In this document: positions 25,772 to 35,078 of the stretch, one piece after another
How the letters are laid out: the number at the start of each line of letters is the position of its first letter
How positions within the stretch are numbered: position 1 is the stretch's first letter
Assembly (NCBI RefSeq): GCF_014641595.1
Contig: NZ_BMIA01000002.1
Location: 1,426,001 to 1,490,000, forward strand
Direction: 5' to 3'
Origin: Dyadobacter endophyticus
GTDB taxonomy: Bacteria > Bacteroidota > Bacteroidia > Cytophagales > Spirosomataceae
Length of the DNA: 64,000 nt
Made by a program: the position numbers and the translations under genes
The notes under the pieces: generated by a model
What the model was told of the DNA's origin: nothing
Databases searched by the model: none
Seen by the model: the letters and a program-made list of their open reading frames with translations, nothing else

Positions 25772-27007
25772 TTATTTAAAAACTTCTCCGATTTGATCAA
25801 TATTCACGCCTAGCACCTTTTGCGCAATGACATTCAGCGCAGCCTTCTCTCCCTCGAAATGGAATGTACTCTGCCGGTGCGTGATCGACTCGCCTTCCTT
25901 CAATGCCCTTACCGATGAATTCGATTCGAGTTCGTAAAACGGTCCCATTTGCGTACCGTCGGCCAGTTTGCCATCATTATAGGCATTCAATGCGTCACCA
26001 TTGTAAGGGTCCTTATGCAGTTCCCAGGTTGATTTCATGTACTGGCCCTGCGGATCAAGATCGAATTTAATGATGGTAAGCATGCCTTTTTCCGCATCGT
26101 AGCTCCCGGCCACATTCCGGGCCGATTTCGGGGCGATACCGATCTTGCTGCGATGCTTGCCGTCGGCTTTGAGAAACAATAGCGAGTCTTTCACAACGAG
26201 CCTGTCGGCTGGTATTTTACCAAAATAATCGTCGGTAATGAGCGGCTTTTCGGATAATGCTTTCGAAAAAGGCGCGATAATAGTCGTCTGGTCCGATGGC
26301 CGGAACATGCCTAGCAGCCAGATACCCAGCATACCGCTTTCCGGCTTCCATTCTTCATCCTTGTTGGTGATTGAATTAGTGGAGCGGTAGGCGACGGCCT
26401 TCACGCCGCTTAATGCGGGCAAATCGAGCAGATCAGCGATATTTTGCTTCGTCAGCATCTGGACCTCCCGGCTGATCCCGATCACGAACGTCTTGCCATG
26501 ATAATTCTCGATCATCGCATCGACCTGAAACTTCACCGACGAAGCATCCGATTCGGCGACTTTGTAGGCGACCGTATCGATCAGCGCCGGTGTCTGCCAG
26601 TTCTCAAAATCGAAGGTTTGCCCTTTTTTAAAGTACACAGAAAACTGACCACCTTCCGGAGACAGCCAAAAACGCTCTTCGCCGCCAAACCCGTTCATAT
26701 GCGGCTGGTACACTCCGCTTTCGATGAGCTTGTAGTTGATCCAGCCGTAGCTGTTGCCGGCGTTGCCGTTAGCGGTGCTGGTCATCACCCTGCCTTGAAA
26801 GGCAGGGTTAATAAGCGCCCGGGCATCGGCATTGTCCGGGGCCGTTAGGACGATGGTTTCCTTATGTTTCTTTAAAAATGCGAGGTCGTAGCCGAAAGTA
26901 CCGGCTGCCTGCGTTTGCTCTGTTTCCAATTTATCGCTTTTATTGTTCGTCGAACAGCCCGCAGCCGCCATCATCGCAGCCAGCATGACCAGATAATGCG
27001 CTTTCAT
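25772..27007 (-). CDS. lipoprotein of unknown function (DUF6786-like)
   Basis: 411 residues with lipobox AAGC (Cys18). The mature protein is a long beta-rich chain with an aldose-epimerase-like look (NGFGGEERFWLSPEGGQFSVYFKKG; a WELHKDPYNGDALNAYNDG segment), no clear catalytic set that can be named with certainty. It starts 2 bases after rhaT ends, so the two are almost surely one transcript. Pairing with a sugar symporter suggests carbohydrate handling, perhaps binding or mutarotation in the periplasm. The DUF assignment is from memory of similar proteins and is tentative. Confidence 0.72.
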   Translation of the reverse strand: MKAHYLVMLAAMMAAAGCSTNNKSDKLETEQTQAAGTFGYDLAFLKKHKETIVLTAPDNADARALINPAFQGRVMTSTANGNAGNSYGWINYKLIESGVYQPHMNGFGGEERFWLSPEGGQFSVYFKKGQTFDFENWQTPALIDTVAYKVAESDASSVKFQVDAMIENYHGKTFVIGISREVQMLTKQNIADLLDLPALSGVKAVAYRSTNSITNKDEEWKPESGMLGIWLLGMFRPSDQTTIIAPFSKALSEKPLITDDYFGKIPADRLVVKDSLLFLKADGKHRSKIGIAPKSARNVAGSYDAEKGMLTIIKFDLDPQGQYMKSTWELHKDPYNGDALNAYNDGKLADGTQMGPFYELESNSSVRALKEGESITHRQSTFHFEGEKAALNVIAQKVLGVNIDQIGEVFK

Positions 27008-27009
27008 GG

Positions 27010-28092
27010 CTATTCTCTTAAATAGTTACCATAGCCGACGATCAACACCGAGAGGACAATCACCAGAATACCGATGATGATCGAGGAAATGGTCTTTTTG
27101 GATACTCCTTTCCACTCTTTCAGGACTAGTCCCCATGAGTTCGCCACCAAAATAATGAATGCCATGTGCAGGATCCACGAGCTTGGTCCATTGCCTAACT
27201 TGCTCTCTCCCATGCCGTAGAAAAAGAATTGAAGGAACCACGTAGTACCGGCCAGTGCCGAAAAAATATAGTTCGAAAGCAGCGGTGTCGACGAATCGGT
27301 GTAGTTGCCGAAGGTTTTGTTGCGCGCATTGAGGATCATGCACCAGATGAAGTTAGTAGTGAGGCCGCCCCAGAGGATTACAACGTAAGTGACATTGTTT
27401 TGGAATAAAAACTCGCCCTCGCCGGGATTGGCTGCTTTCCAGATCTCGTTCGCTTCCTGCGCCATAATCTTGCCGGCGTCGATCCCGAATGCAAAACAGG
27501 CGCTGAGGATACCGGAAATAATGGAAACCGTTAAACCAAGGCCTATTTTAAACTCGGTATTATCGGCAGCCACATGGCCGGTTTTCCGTAAATCGGCATC
27601 TTTCATCGCCCCGGACTTCCCGCAGATAACGATCCCGATCACGCAGACCAGCAGACCAAGCAGAACCATCTGGCCCCAGCTTTCACTAAAAAGCATCGAA
27701 ATCGTATCCTTGCCCGGTTGCGGGTTGAACTCGTAGTAAACCGAGGGGATCAACGCGCCGAAAACCGAGCAAAGCCCGAGGATGATGGAGCTTCCGAGCG
27801 CGACGCCCAGGTACCGCACGCCCAGCCCGTATGTGAGGCCGCCAATGCCCCAGAGCACGCCGAAAAAGTAAGTCAGAAAGAGAATGCCGCCATTGGTGTG
27901 GTTGATGATTTCAGTATACCCCGGAATCGTAAGATAAGCGGCAAGCGGCGGCACGATAAGCCAGGAGAACAGCCCACCGATGATCCAGTACGATTCCCAG
28001 GCCCAGCCTTTGACCTGCTTGTAGGGAATATAAAAACTGCCGGAGGCGAAGCCACCGATGAAATGGAAAATAACACCCAGAAGAGCTTGCAT
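27010..28092 (-). CDS. rhaT: RhaT-like L-rhamnose/proton symporter
   Basis: 360 residues with about ten hydrophobic membrane segments. It starts MQALLGVIFHFIGGFASGSFYIPYKQVKGWAWESYWI and has GLGVRYLGVALGSSIILGL and FFYGMGESKLGNGPSSWILHMAF, all characteristic of the RhaT family. In E. coli RhaT brings in L-rhamnose with H+; the substrate here could be rhamnose or a related 6-deoxy sugar. No rhaA, rhaB or rhaD gene is nearby; the partner is the downstream lipoprotein (2-base gap). Confidence 0.88.
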   Translation of the reverse strand: MQALLGVIFHFIGGFASGSFYIPYKQVKGWAWESYWIIGGLFSWLIVPPLAAYLTIPGYTEIINHTNGGILFLTYFFGVLWGIGGLTYGLGVRYLGVALGSSIILGLCSVFGALIPSVYYEFNPQPGKDTISMLFSESWGQMVLLGLLVCVIGIVICGKSGAMKDADLRKTGHVAADNTEFKIGLGLTVSIISGILSACFAFGIDAGKIMAQEANEIWKAANPGEGEFLFQNNVTYVVILWGGLTTNFIWCMILNARNKTFGNYTDSSTPLLSNYIFSALAGTTWFLQFFFYGMGESKLGNGPSSWILHMAFIILVANSWGLVLKEWKGVSKKTISSIIIGILVIVLSVLIVGYGNYLRE

Positions 28093-28178
28093 GAATAATT
28101 TTTGAATTTTATCATGTAAGAGCGTTTACCCGGGTATCTACTGGCAAACCAGGCAAGTCTTTGAAACCCTAACTTTTC

Positions 28179-30446
28179 TCAATCTCCCACCACAACCTTC
28201 CTGACGACCCGGCTGTTACCGACATTAAACTCGACCAGATACAACCCGCCGGGCCATTGCGCGGTAGATATTTGCTGCACCTCCTCGGCCCGAATGAGGC
28301 GGTTCCGGACCATTCGCACACCGCCGGCCGTAAGAACGTCGAATGTGCCGGTTTTAGAAGAGTATATTTTAAAAAACGCTACGGAAGGATTCGGAAATAC
28401 CTTGACCTCCGCCTCATGGCCCGGCTCGACACCTGTAACCGACACTGGCAGGATGTTGGTCAGCAAACGCACTCCGCCGGCATTGTTCCCGATCGCAACA
28501 TCCGGCTTCTTGTCGCCATTCAGATCGGCGACGGCCAGGGAGAGGTAATTACCAAAATTGACATTGCCCGGTTGGCCATTCACACTTACGATGGAGCTGG
28601 CCCGGTCGGTCCATTTGCCCCAATCGGCATTGTTAAATACGCGGATGGTTCCGGTATGATCGACCGTGGCCAGATCCGGTTTGCCGTCGAGATCGAAATC
28701 GGTAACAGCTACTTGCGAAAAGCGGCCGGCGAAATTGATGCCCACACCTGAAAATGAGTCGGTTTCAAGTTTGAATGTGTATTGCTTGTTGGTTCCGGTG
28801 TTGGTGTAATAATAAATGTTTCCCTGTGTTTTACCAATGAGTAAATCGAGGTCGCCGTCGCCATCGGCATCGTAGAAATAGGGAGAATCGCCGGTTTGCA
28901 GTTCCGCGGGCAATGCAATGGTGACTGCGTCGGCGAGGTTCAATTGCGCTGCCGCGCCGGTTGTTCCTTTGTTGGGGATATAGCGGTATTCGAGTTTGAG
29001 ATTAGAGGTGGCGGTGGCGGCAAAACCGAGATCGGCAACACCGTCGCCATTAAAATCTGCCCATTGCGGCTTGATATTGTAGACAGACAGCTTAGAAAGC
29101 AGTTGGAGGTAGTCCTGCGATTCTATACTAAAATCTGGTGCGGCAACGGTGCCATTATTTTTCAAAAACCATAAACCTCCTTTATAACCGCCGGTAACCG
29201 GCATTCCGCTTGTTCCGATGAGCATATCCAGGTCGCCGTCGCCATCGATGTCGAAAAAAGTTGGCGCCGCATTTTCACCGACATCGATCATCTGGTCCTG
29301 CAAGAAGTTTTTCCGTACCAGTTTGAAATTGGGTTTGTCGCTCGTCCCTTCATTATGATAATACCAGCCCGAGGATTTAAAATCCGTCAGGTTGATATCA
29401 TTGGCCGGAATACTGGGCGCGATGAGCAGGTCTTTGGCGCCATCGAAATCCACATCTTCGTAGAATGCTGCCGGAAAAATGTGCATTAAGACCGGATCCG
29501 TGGCCGGATACGAATTGGTGAAACCCGTAAAATTGGCAATAATGCCTTTGACGGAATTGGGCAGGAAAGAAATATGCTCGTTGCTCACGTGGCCGGCGAG
29601 GAGGTCCTTGGCACCGTCGCCGTTCAGGTCGTGGAGCAGAATGGAGTTGCCCGCGTGCAGGATGCGCGCGGGTGCGGCCTCCCGATTCGAAGGATCGGTT
29701 ACCACGCCGCAATCGACGCCTACCACGAAATCCTCGGCATCGCCTTTGTGAAAATTACCCCAGCAATCGCCGTTACGCTGAAAAACCGGGCTGGCCTGCG
29801 TACCTAGGCTGTCGCGAACGCCGAATTTTTCTATGCTCAGGTTCTGATGCAACTCAATATAGCTTCCTGAAAAATCGAAGGTCAACAGGTCGAGATCGCC
29901 GTCATCGTCGATATCGGTAATGGCGGGAATGTCGGTGCCCGATACCTGCATATTGATGTTCCCCGAGAAGCCTTTGGTATACAAGACGTCGCGCACGAGC
30001 TTCCACGACCATGCGTTGGCCGTTTTAACCTGCTGATAAACGACAATGCCCAGGGAAGTGCTCGCGAAAAGGTCTTTCAGGCCGTCGCCATTGTAATCGG
30101 CGAGGATCATCCAGTTGTCGACCTGCGGAAAAAGCGTTTCGTAATACGGCGCGTGGATGAACGTCTTTTTGCCTGCATTCACAGGATCAGGGCCGGCAAG
30201 AAACGTGGTAACCTTGCTATTGGTGCGGTCGTAAACGACCAGATCCTCGTCGGCATCGTTGTTCAAATGCATTTTCAGGTATTGCGAGGCATTGAGGCCT
30301 CCACCCCAGGGATTCGTCATTTTCACGCCTCCGGCCGACACGCTTGTAAGGGTATCGAGTTTGAACCACGACTGTTGCGCCAGCAAATCGGAAGGTGGGT
30401 AAAAGCAAATGAAGAAGAGGATGAGGGAGGTAAATTTGGTTCGCAT
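28179..30446 (-). CDS. secreted FG-GAP repeat protein with T9SS sorting domain
   Basis: 755 residues from the ATG at 30446 (the frame runs open to 30827, but the signal peptide MRTKFTSLILFFICFYPPSDLLAQ begins here and the divergent murF promoter lies beyond). Many D-x-D-x-D-G FG-GAP repeats (DYNGDGLKDLF, DIDDDGDLDLL, DLNGDGAKDLL, DIDGDGDLDML, DADGDGDLDLL, DFDLDGKPDLA, DLNGDKKPDVA) predict one or two calcium-binding propellers. C-terminal T9SS type A sorting domain from VKVFPNPSVAFFKIY. No enzymatic motif. A surface binding role is inferred. Confidence 0.82.
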   Translation of the reverse strand: MRTKFTSLILFFICFYPPSDLLAQQSWFKLDTLTSVSAGGVKMTNPWGGGLNASQYLKMHLNNDADEDLVVYDRTNSKVTTFLAGPDPVNAGKKTFIHAPYYETLFPQVDNWMILADYNGDGLKDLFASTSLGIVVYQQVKTANAWSWKLVRDVLYTKGFSGNINMQVSGTDIPAITDIDDDGDLDLLTFDFSGSYIELHQNLSIEKFGVRDSLGTQASPVFQRNGDCWGNFHKGDAEDFVVGVDCGVVTDPSNREAAPARILHAGNSILLHDLNGDGAKDLLAGHVSNEHISFLPNSVKGIIANFTGFTNSYPATDPVLMHIFPAAFYEDVDFDGAKDLLIAPSIPANDINLTDFKSSGWYYHNEGTSDKPNFKLVRKNFLQDQMIDVGENAAPTFFDIDGDGDLDMLIGTSGMPVTGGYKGGLWFLKNNGTVAAPDFSIESQDYLQLLSKLSVYNIKPQWADFNGDGVADLGFAATATSNLKLEYRYIPNKGTTGAAAQLNLADAVTIALPAELQTGDSPYFYDADGDGDLDLLIGKTQGNIYYYTNTGTNKQYTFKLETDSFSGVGINFAGRFSQVAVTDFDLDGKPDLATVDHTGTIRVFNNADWGKWTDRASSIVSVNGQPGNVNFGNYLSLAVADLNGDKKPDVAIGNNAGGVRLLTNILPVSVTGVEPGHEAEVKVFPNPSVAFFKIYSSKTGTFDVLTAGGVRMVRNRLIRAEEVQQISTAQWPGGLYLVEFNVGNSRVVRKVVVGD

Positions 30447-30569
30447 CGTTGAGGAATAATCTATTAGTTTTGCATGTTTCCGCGGACGCCACGCGGGTTC
30501 CGTACCTGGCTTGTTTGTCCTAAACCTAACGAAATAAGCCAGCATAACTTTATAACGAGCCGACAATTC

Positions 30570-31877
30570 ATGTATACTTCCATAGAAACGCTTTACGATA
30601 TATACCGCACAGGCGCCAAAGTTTCCACCGACACCCGCCAGATCACCGATGACTGTATTTTCTTCGCGTTGAAAGGCGATAAATTCGATGGTAACCAGTA
30701 CGCGGCGGAAGCTTTGCAAAAAGGTGCGGCCTATGCCGTGGTAGACGACCCGAATGTGGTTACCAGCGACCGTTTCCTGCTTTTCGCGGACGGCCTTACC
30801 GCCTTGCAGGACCTGGCGAAGCATCACCGCAAAACCTTCGGCTTCCCGGTAGTTGCATTAACCGGTTCCAACGGCAAAACGACGACCAAGGAGTTGATCG
30901 CGAAGGTGCTTTCGATGAAATATAACACCTACGCCACACGCGGGAACCTCAACAACCACATAGGCGTGCCGCTCACGATCCTGTCGATCGATCCGGCAAA
31001 GCAGGAAATGGCGGTGATTGAAATGGGTGCCAACCACCAGCAAGAGATTGCATTGCTCGCCGGCATCGCACAGCCTACGCATGGGTTGATCACCAACATC
31101 GGAAAGGCGCATTTGGAGGGTTTTGGTGGAGTTGCGGGCATTATCAAAGGCAAGGGAGAGCTCTTCGATTACCTTTCCAAAAAGAAAGGCACCGTATTCG
31201 TGAACGCGACGCAGGATGTGATCATGGACATGGTGAGCAAACGCCGGGCATTTGGCGAGATCGTATTCTATTGTTCAGAAAACAGCACCGTAAACCCGAC
31301 GCTGACGGAAGAAAACCCGTTTGTTGTGTTCAGCAACGGTGGTAAAACTGTGACCACCCATTTGCCCGGAAGATACAATTTTGATAATATCTGCGCCGCG
31401 CTCGCCGTCGGCAAGCACTTTGGAGTGACCGACGAGGATGCGTACGAAGCCGTAGCCACCTACGAGCCGGACAATAACCGCTCACAGATCGTCAAAAAGG
31501 GTAGCAATACCGTGATAATGGATGCTTACAATGCGAATCCGTCATCGATGGCCGCGGCCGTTGCGAATTTTGGAAGAATGGAAGCGCCGCGTAAGATCCT
31601 CATCCTGGGCGATATGTTCGAGCTGGGCGATGCCGCGCCGGAGGAACATTTAGCATTGGGAAAACAGATTGCCGGTGAGAACTTCGATGTCGTAATTCTT
31701 GCAGGAAAGCTCATGCAGCACGCATTGCCAGCGCTACCAAAAGCCTACTATTTCCCCGATAAATTCTCTTTGCACAACTGGATTATGGATAATCCACAAG
31801 AAAATACACATTTCCTCATCAAGGGCTCACGGGGGATGTCGCTCGAAACGGTACTTAGCGTAATGCCCGATAAATAA
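30570..31877 (+). CDS. murF: UDP-N-acetylmuramoyl-tripeptide--D-alanyl-D-alanine ligase
   Basis: 435 residues from the ATG at 30570 (MYTSIETLYDIYR); the frame stays open to 30474 but the extra N-terminus is unlike MurF. N-terminal substrate domain with STDTRQITDDCIFFALKGDKFDG; central ATP domain with GSNGKTTTKELI (residues ~107-118), RGNLNNHIGVPLT, EMGANHQQEI and TNIGKAHLEGFGG; C-terminal domain with DAYNANPSSM and ILGDMFELG. It adds D-Ala-D-Ala to the UDP-MurNAc-tripeptide in the cytoplasm, the last soluble step of peptidoglycan precursor synthesis. Here it is a lone gene outside any dcw cluster, which is common in Bacteroidota. Confidence 0.95.
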   Translation: MYTSIETLYDIYRTGAKVSTDTRQITDDCIFFALKGDKFDGNQYAAEALQKGAAYAVVDDPNVVTSDRFLLFADGLTALQDLAKHHRKTFGFPVVALTGSNGKTTTKELIAKVLSMKYNTYATRGNLNNHIGVPLTILSIDPAKQEMAVIEMGANHQQEIALLAGIAQPTHGLITNIGKAHLEGFGGVAGIIKGKGELFDYLSKKKGTVFVNATQDVIMDMVSKRRAFGEIVFYCSENSTVNPTLTEENPFVVFSNGGKTVTTHLPGRYNFDNICAALAVGKHFGVTDEDAYEAVATYEPDNNRSQIVKKGSNTVIMDAYNANPSSMAAAVANFGRMEAPRKILILGDMFELGDAAPEEHLALGKQIAGENFDVVILAGKLMQHALPALPKAYYFPDKFSLHNWIMDNPQENTHFLIKGSRGMSLETVLSVMPDK

Positions 31878-32022
31878 TTTATAATTACAGTTGTTATTAG
31901 TATAATTATATTGCAAAAATCTATGGCATTATAAGCCATATTTATAACTTCTCTGTTCCTATAAATAAAACTAAATTCATTTAATTAAATCAACTCTTTC
32001 CTGGCATAGTACCAGGATAGGG

Positions 32023-32054
32023 TTTGACCCATGTACTCATCGTTCGTAGTTTTG
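32023..32054 (+). promoter_or_regulatory. promoter of ahpC (Bacteroidota consensus)
   Basis: TTTG at 32023-32026 and TAGTTTTG at 32047-32054 are 20 bases apart, an exact match to the primary-sigma pattern of Bacteroidota (TTTG, ~19-21 bases, TANNTTTG). It predicts a 5' leader of about 33 bases before the ahpC ATG. Confidence 0.75.
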
Positions 32055-32093
32055 TAACACCAAAAAATACAATTTATAAACAAACGAGCAATC

Positions 32094-32645
32094 ATGGCTA
32101 ATAGACTGTTATCAGTAGGATCGGAATTCCCGGAATTCAAAAAGACATCCGTAGTATCGCTTGAAAAAGGAAACGAATTCTACGATATTACCTCAGAAGA
32201 CCACAAAAACGCTGAGAAATGGATGGTTATGTTCTGGTGGCCAAAAGACTTCACTTTTGTGTGCCCTACCGAGATTGCCGAGTTCAACAAACACACTTCG
32301 GACTTCGCTGACCGCGACACGATACTGATTGGTGCTTCTACCGACAGCGAATACGTGCACCTGGCATGGCGCAAAAACCACGACGACCTTCGCGACCTGC
32401 AATTCCCTATGCTGGCCGACACTTCGAAATCATTGGCAGAAGAACTGGGTATCCTCGAAGCGAACGAGAAAATTGCTTACCGCGTAACTTACATCGTCGA
32501 TCCACAGGGCATCATCCGTTGGGTAAGCGTTAACGACCTTTCAGTTGGCCGTAACGTATCTGAAGTATTGCGTGTACTCGATGCATTGCAAACTGACGAG
32601 CTTTGCCCTTGCAACTGGCAAAAAGGCGAGGCTACACTTGCTTAG
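32094..32645 (+). CDS. ahpC: peroxiredoxin AhpC (AhpD-coupled type)
   Basis: 183 residues. Thiol peroxidase that reduces hydroperoxides in the cytoplasm. The peroxidatic Cys lies in KDFTFVCPTEI (residue ~57), with the Thr of the catalytic triad just before. The C-terminus has LQTDELCPCNWQKGEATL, the CxC pair known from actinobacterial AhpC, which uses AhpD rather than AhpF as reductant. The downstream gene encodes an AhpD-like protein, which fits. A consensus promoter lies ~40 bases upstream and a terminator between the two genes, so some transcripts probably stop after ahpC. Confidence 0.92.
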   Translation: MANRLLSVGSEFPEFKKTSVVSLEKGNEFYDITSEDHKNAEKWMVMFWWPKDFTFVCPTEIAEFNKHTSDFADRDTILIGASTDSEYVHLAWRKNHDDLRDLQFPMLADTSKSLAEELGILEANEKIAYRVTYIVDPQGIIRWVSVNDLSVGRNVSEVLRVLDALQTDELCPCNWQKGEATLA

Positions 32646-32656
32646 TCAGCCCATTG

Positions 32657-32712
32657 AAAGCAGTTCACAAGCGGGTGATCGTTAGTACGCCGGTTCTGTG
32701 AACTGCTTTTTT
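32657..32712 (+). terminator. terminator or attenuator between ahpC and ahpD
   Basis: AAAGCAGTTCACA (32657-32669) pairs exactly with TGTGAACTGCTTT (32697-32709) around a 27-base loop and runs into TTTTTT. It would reduce read-through into ahpD. Confidence 0.75.
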
Positions 32713-32755
32713 ATTCACCTGCGGGAAAACCTTCCCGCTCAAAATTCAAACGAAT

Positions 32756-33346
32756 ATGTATCCATTTGCAGCCACAGGGAACACGAAAGAGTCCCTGTAT
32801 AAAGAGGTCAATTTGCCTGCAGAATTTGAAAGCGTGCTGATCAACAAGCTCGCGGCGCTTGACCACCGTTACCTCAAAGACCTGAAAATCAATGTAGGCA
32901 ATGTCTTGAAATCCCAGACACTCAACCGCAAGGAAGCATTACTGCTTGCATTATCGGTAGCAGTGAATGAAAAGAACGCGGTGCTGATCGCGGCGCTGGA
33001 AGAACTGGCTAGCCAGGAAGGTGCGGACGAGAAGGAGATCGCGGAGATAACTGCCTGTGTCTCATTGATGAACGCGAACAACGTATTCTACCGTTTTCGT
33101 CACTTCATGCACAAGGAGTTTTACGATAATGCACCTGCGGGCATCAAAATGAGCATTATGGCAAACCCAGTGCTGGGCAAGGAGTTTTTTGAACTAACCA
33201 GCCTCGTTGTTTCAGCATTGAACGGCTGCGAAATGTGCGTGACCTCGCACGAGCAGTCGGTCCTGAACCACGGCGGTACGCAGGCACGTATATTCGATGC
33301 GGTTAGGCTTGGTGCAATCTTCAAGAGCTTTTCTGTTTTGATATAA
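32756..33346 (+). CDS. ahpD: AhpD-like alkylhydroperoxidase (carboxymuconolactone decarboxylase family)
   Basis: 196 residues, all-alpha. Near the C-terminus CEMCVTSHE (residues ~159-167) gives the CxxCxxSHE active site of AhpD, in which the Cys pair cycles between thiol and disulfide and the Glu/His relay protons. Duplicated AhpD fold is expected from length. In mycobacteria AhpD passes electrons from lipoamide-linked proteins to AhpC; the adjacent ahpC with its CxC tail supports the same partnership. The ATG at 32756 has no strong Shine-Dalgarno sequence, normal for this phylum. Confidence 0.88.
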   Translation: MYPFAATGNTKESLYKEVNLPAEFESVLINKLAALDHRYLKDLKINVGNVLKSQTLNRKEALLLALSVAVNEKNAVLIAALEELASQEGADEKEIAEITACVSLMNANNVFYRFRHFMHKEFYDNAPAGIKMSIMANPVLGKEFFELTSLVVSALNGCEMCVTSHEQSVLNHGGTQARIFDAVRLGAIFKSFSVLI

Positions 33347-33352
33347 AACAAA

Positions 33353-33381
33353 ACTAGCCAGGTCTTAAAGATCTGGCTAGT
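33353..33381. terminator. hairpin terminator after ahpD
   Basis: ACTAGCCAGGTCTT and AAGATCTGGCTAGT are near-perfect inverted arms, six bases past the ahpD stop, between convergent genes. The T-run is weak, so it may be bidirectional or partly efficient. Confidence 0.6.
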
Positions 33382-33435
33382 CCCAAATTATCCATCCTAT
33401 TTCTCTATTGTTTTCTCTTTGGATACCGCATCACT

Positions 33436-34191
33436 CTACTCCATGTAGCTGATGTAGAAGGAGTTTCGGCCCCACATCGTACTGGGCTCGAAATCGATCA
33501 CCAGCTTGCTTTCATACTCATCTTCCGAAAAGTGATTACGCAATTTCAATGGTGCCTTCCCGCCTTCCCCGTTGTAATAGGCCGTCATTTCATACCGTCC
33601 CAGAGGAATGTCAACCAGGTAGCCATAAGTCTTTGAATAGGGCTTCCCCGACTTCATTTTCAAGGTTTTACCCTTGGAACCGTCGATGAGGTCCCCTACC
33701 GGCGTGAGCGTAAACTCAATGTTCTCTTCGTCGTAAATGCTGCTGTAAAGCGACTTGTTCAGCCCGACCGTCGCGCCGTAGTAGCCCTCCCCTTCCGGAC
33801 GCTCGCCGGTAAGTTTCCATTGGAAATTCCGCACTGCGCCGTCGATACTGAACCCTTCGTAAACGTCCGGGTCCAGGTCCAGCTCGTAGCGGCGGCCATT
33901 GTACTGCTTCACAATCTGTGCCGAAGCCATGAATGTGCCTACCTTCGGCAGCTGGATTTCGTAGTTACCATTCGCATCGGTATTTCCCAGGGAGTAAGAC
34001 GCGTAGATCATGGTATTATCGATCACCACTTCCACTCCCTTCACCGGCTTGCCTTCCGTATCGGTCACTTTTCCGGTTGCATACCCCTTTTTCGAACCCG
34101 GTCCATCAATGCCGGGCTCGTCATCAGTGGTGCAGGCAGCAACGAGCCCTACGATCAGAGCGCATTGCAGCATTAAAATCCATTTTCTCAT
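33436..34191 (-). CDS. lipoprotein with carboxypeptidase-regulatory-like domain
   Basis: 251 residues; lipobox LVAAC (Cys20) with acidic TTDDEPG after it. Residues ~37-95 (GYATGKVTDTEGKPVKGVEVVIDN ... GNTDANGNYEIQLP) are a carboxypeptidase-D-like Ig module, common in Bacteroidota surface proteins and TonB receptors. The rest is beta-rich and unassigned. Its ATG overlaps the stop of the upstream lipoprotein gene by one base (TAATG), so the two are translationally coupled and probably act together in the envelope. Confidence 0.8.
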   Translation of the reverse strand: MRKWILMLQCALIVGLVAACTTDDEPGIDGPGSKKGYATGKVTDTEGKPVKGVEVVIDNTMIYASYSLGNTDANGNYEIQLPKVGTFMASAQIVKQYNGRRYELDLDPDVYEGFSIDGAVRNFQWKLTGERPEGEGYYGATVGLNKSLYSSIYDEENIEFTLTPVGDLIDGSKGKTLKMKSGKPYSKTYGYLVDIPLGRYEMTAYYNGEGGKAPLKLRNHFSEDEYESKLVIDFEPSTMWGRNSFYISYME

Positions 34192-35021
34192 TACTCAATC
34201 TTACGCAGTTCGGTCGTAGATGTGCTCTCCTCGCCTTTTTCGATCGTCTTTACAACGCCCACACCGGGAGCGGTCCAGAGTGTCACATTCACCAGCTCAG
34301 TTGTGATTTCCGGCTCGGTTACCTCGGTTTCGAACTTGGTATAAACTTCATAAGAGTACTCCCATTTGGTGCACTTGAATTCGCCAGCCGGTGTAGTGAT
34401 CGATTCTTCGGCTACGGCTTTCCCGTTTTTGTGCGTCATGCGCGCTTCGAGCTTGCCCAGTACCGAGCCTTCGTCCCCTGCCGGAATTTCCAGTTCCAGC
34501 AACAGCCTGATCGGGTCGCCCTTAAATGTGAGCGGGCTGTTGACTTTGCCGTTGTTTTCGAGGTACTGGAATTGTGGAAAACCCGTTACCTTCATTTCGG
34601 AAATGTAAGCGACGTCGTTGATCGCGTTTACCATTTCTTTGATAGCAACTGGATATGGTAGCTCGTTGGTCGTTGTGCCTCCCTTCGCATAAGCTTTGGA
34701 CATGAAGGTTTTTTCCTCCTCATTTTCCCGGATAAAGTTGCTGATCGTGTGGACGTCCATCCCGGCGGAGTCTTTGGTACTCACGATTTTAGTAATCATA
34801 TCGCCGGTTGAACCTTCGGAATCGGTGATCTTGTAGGTATAACTTTTATCCTTTGTCGGAATGAACGCCTTCTCCGTTCCGCCACCATCTCCGCCGCCGT
34901 CGGGATTCGGGTTATCGTCGTCCTTACACGCGGCGAAGGACATTGCCAGCACGGCCAGCGCCAGGGCAGATTTCGCAAATCTGCTTAGAACAATTGAGGG
35001 TGATTGACTTTTAAGTTTCAT
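34191..35021 (-). CDS. hypothetical lipoprotein
   Basis: 276 residues; signal with lipobox MSFAAC (Cys32) followed by KDDDNPNPDGGGDGGG, the flexible acidic/Gly linker of exported Bacteroidota lipoproteins. The mature part is beta-rich with SYTYKITDSEGSTGDMITK near its start. No known domain is recognised. First gene of the two-gene unit with the regulatory-like-domain lipoprotein, joined by a one-base stop/start overlap. Confidence 0.78.
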   Translation of the reverse strand: MKLKSQSPSIVLSRFAKSALALAVLAMSFAACKDDDNPNPDGGGDGGGTEKAFIPTKDKSYTYKITDSEGSTGDMITKIVSTKDSAGMDVHTISNFIRENEEEKTFMSKAYAKGGTTTNELPYPVAIKEMVNAINDVAYISEMKVTGFPQFQYLENNGKVNSPLTFKGDPIRLLLELEIPAGDEGSVLGKLEARMTHKNGKAVAEESITTPAGEFKCTKWEYSYEVYTKFETEVTEPEITTELVNVTLWTAPGVGVVKTIEKGEESTSTTELRKIE

Positions 35022-35078
35022 GGCAATTTTAGATTTAATACGAATTGATATTCAAATAATTAAGTGCTTAAAAATTTT

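Noticed and set aside
34796..34978. Short antisense and alternate-frame ORFs within the 33-38 kb lipoprotein genes
   Set aside because: No signal peptides, domains or codon bias; all explained by the longer real genes on the minus strand.
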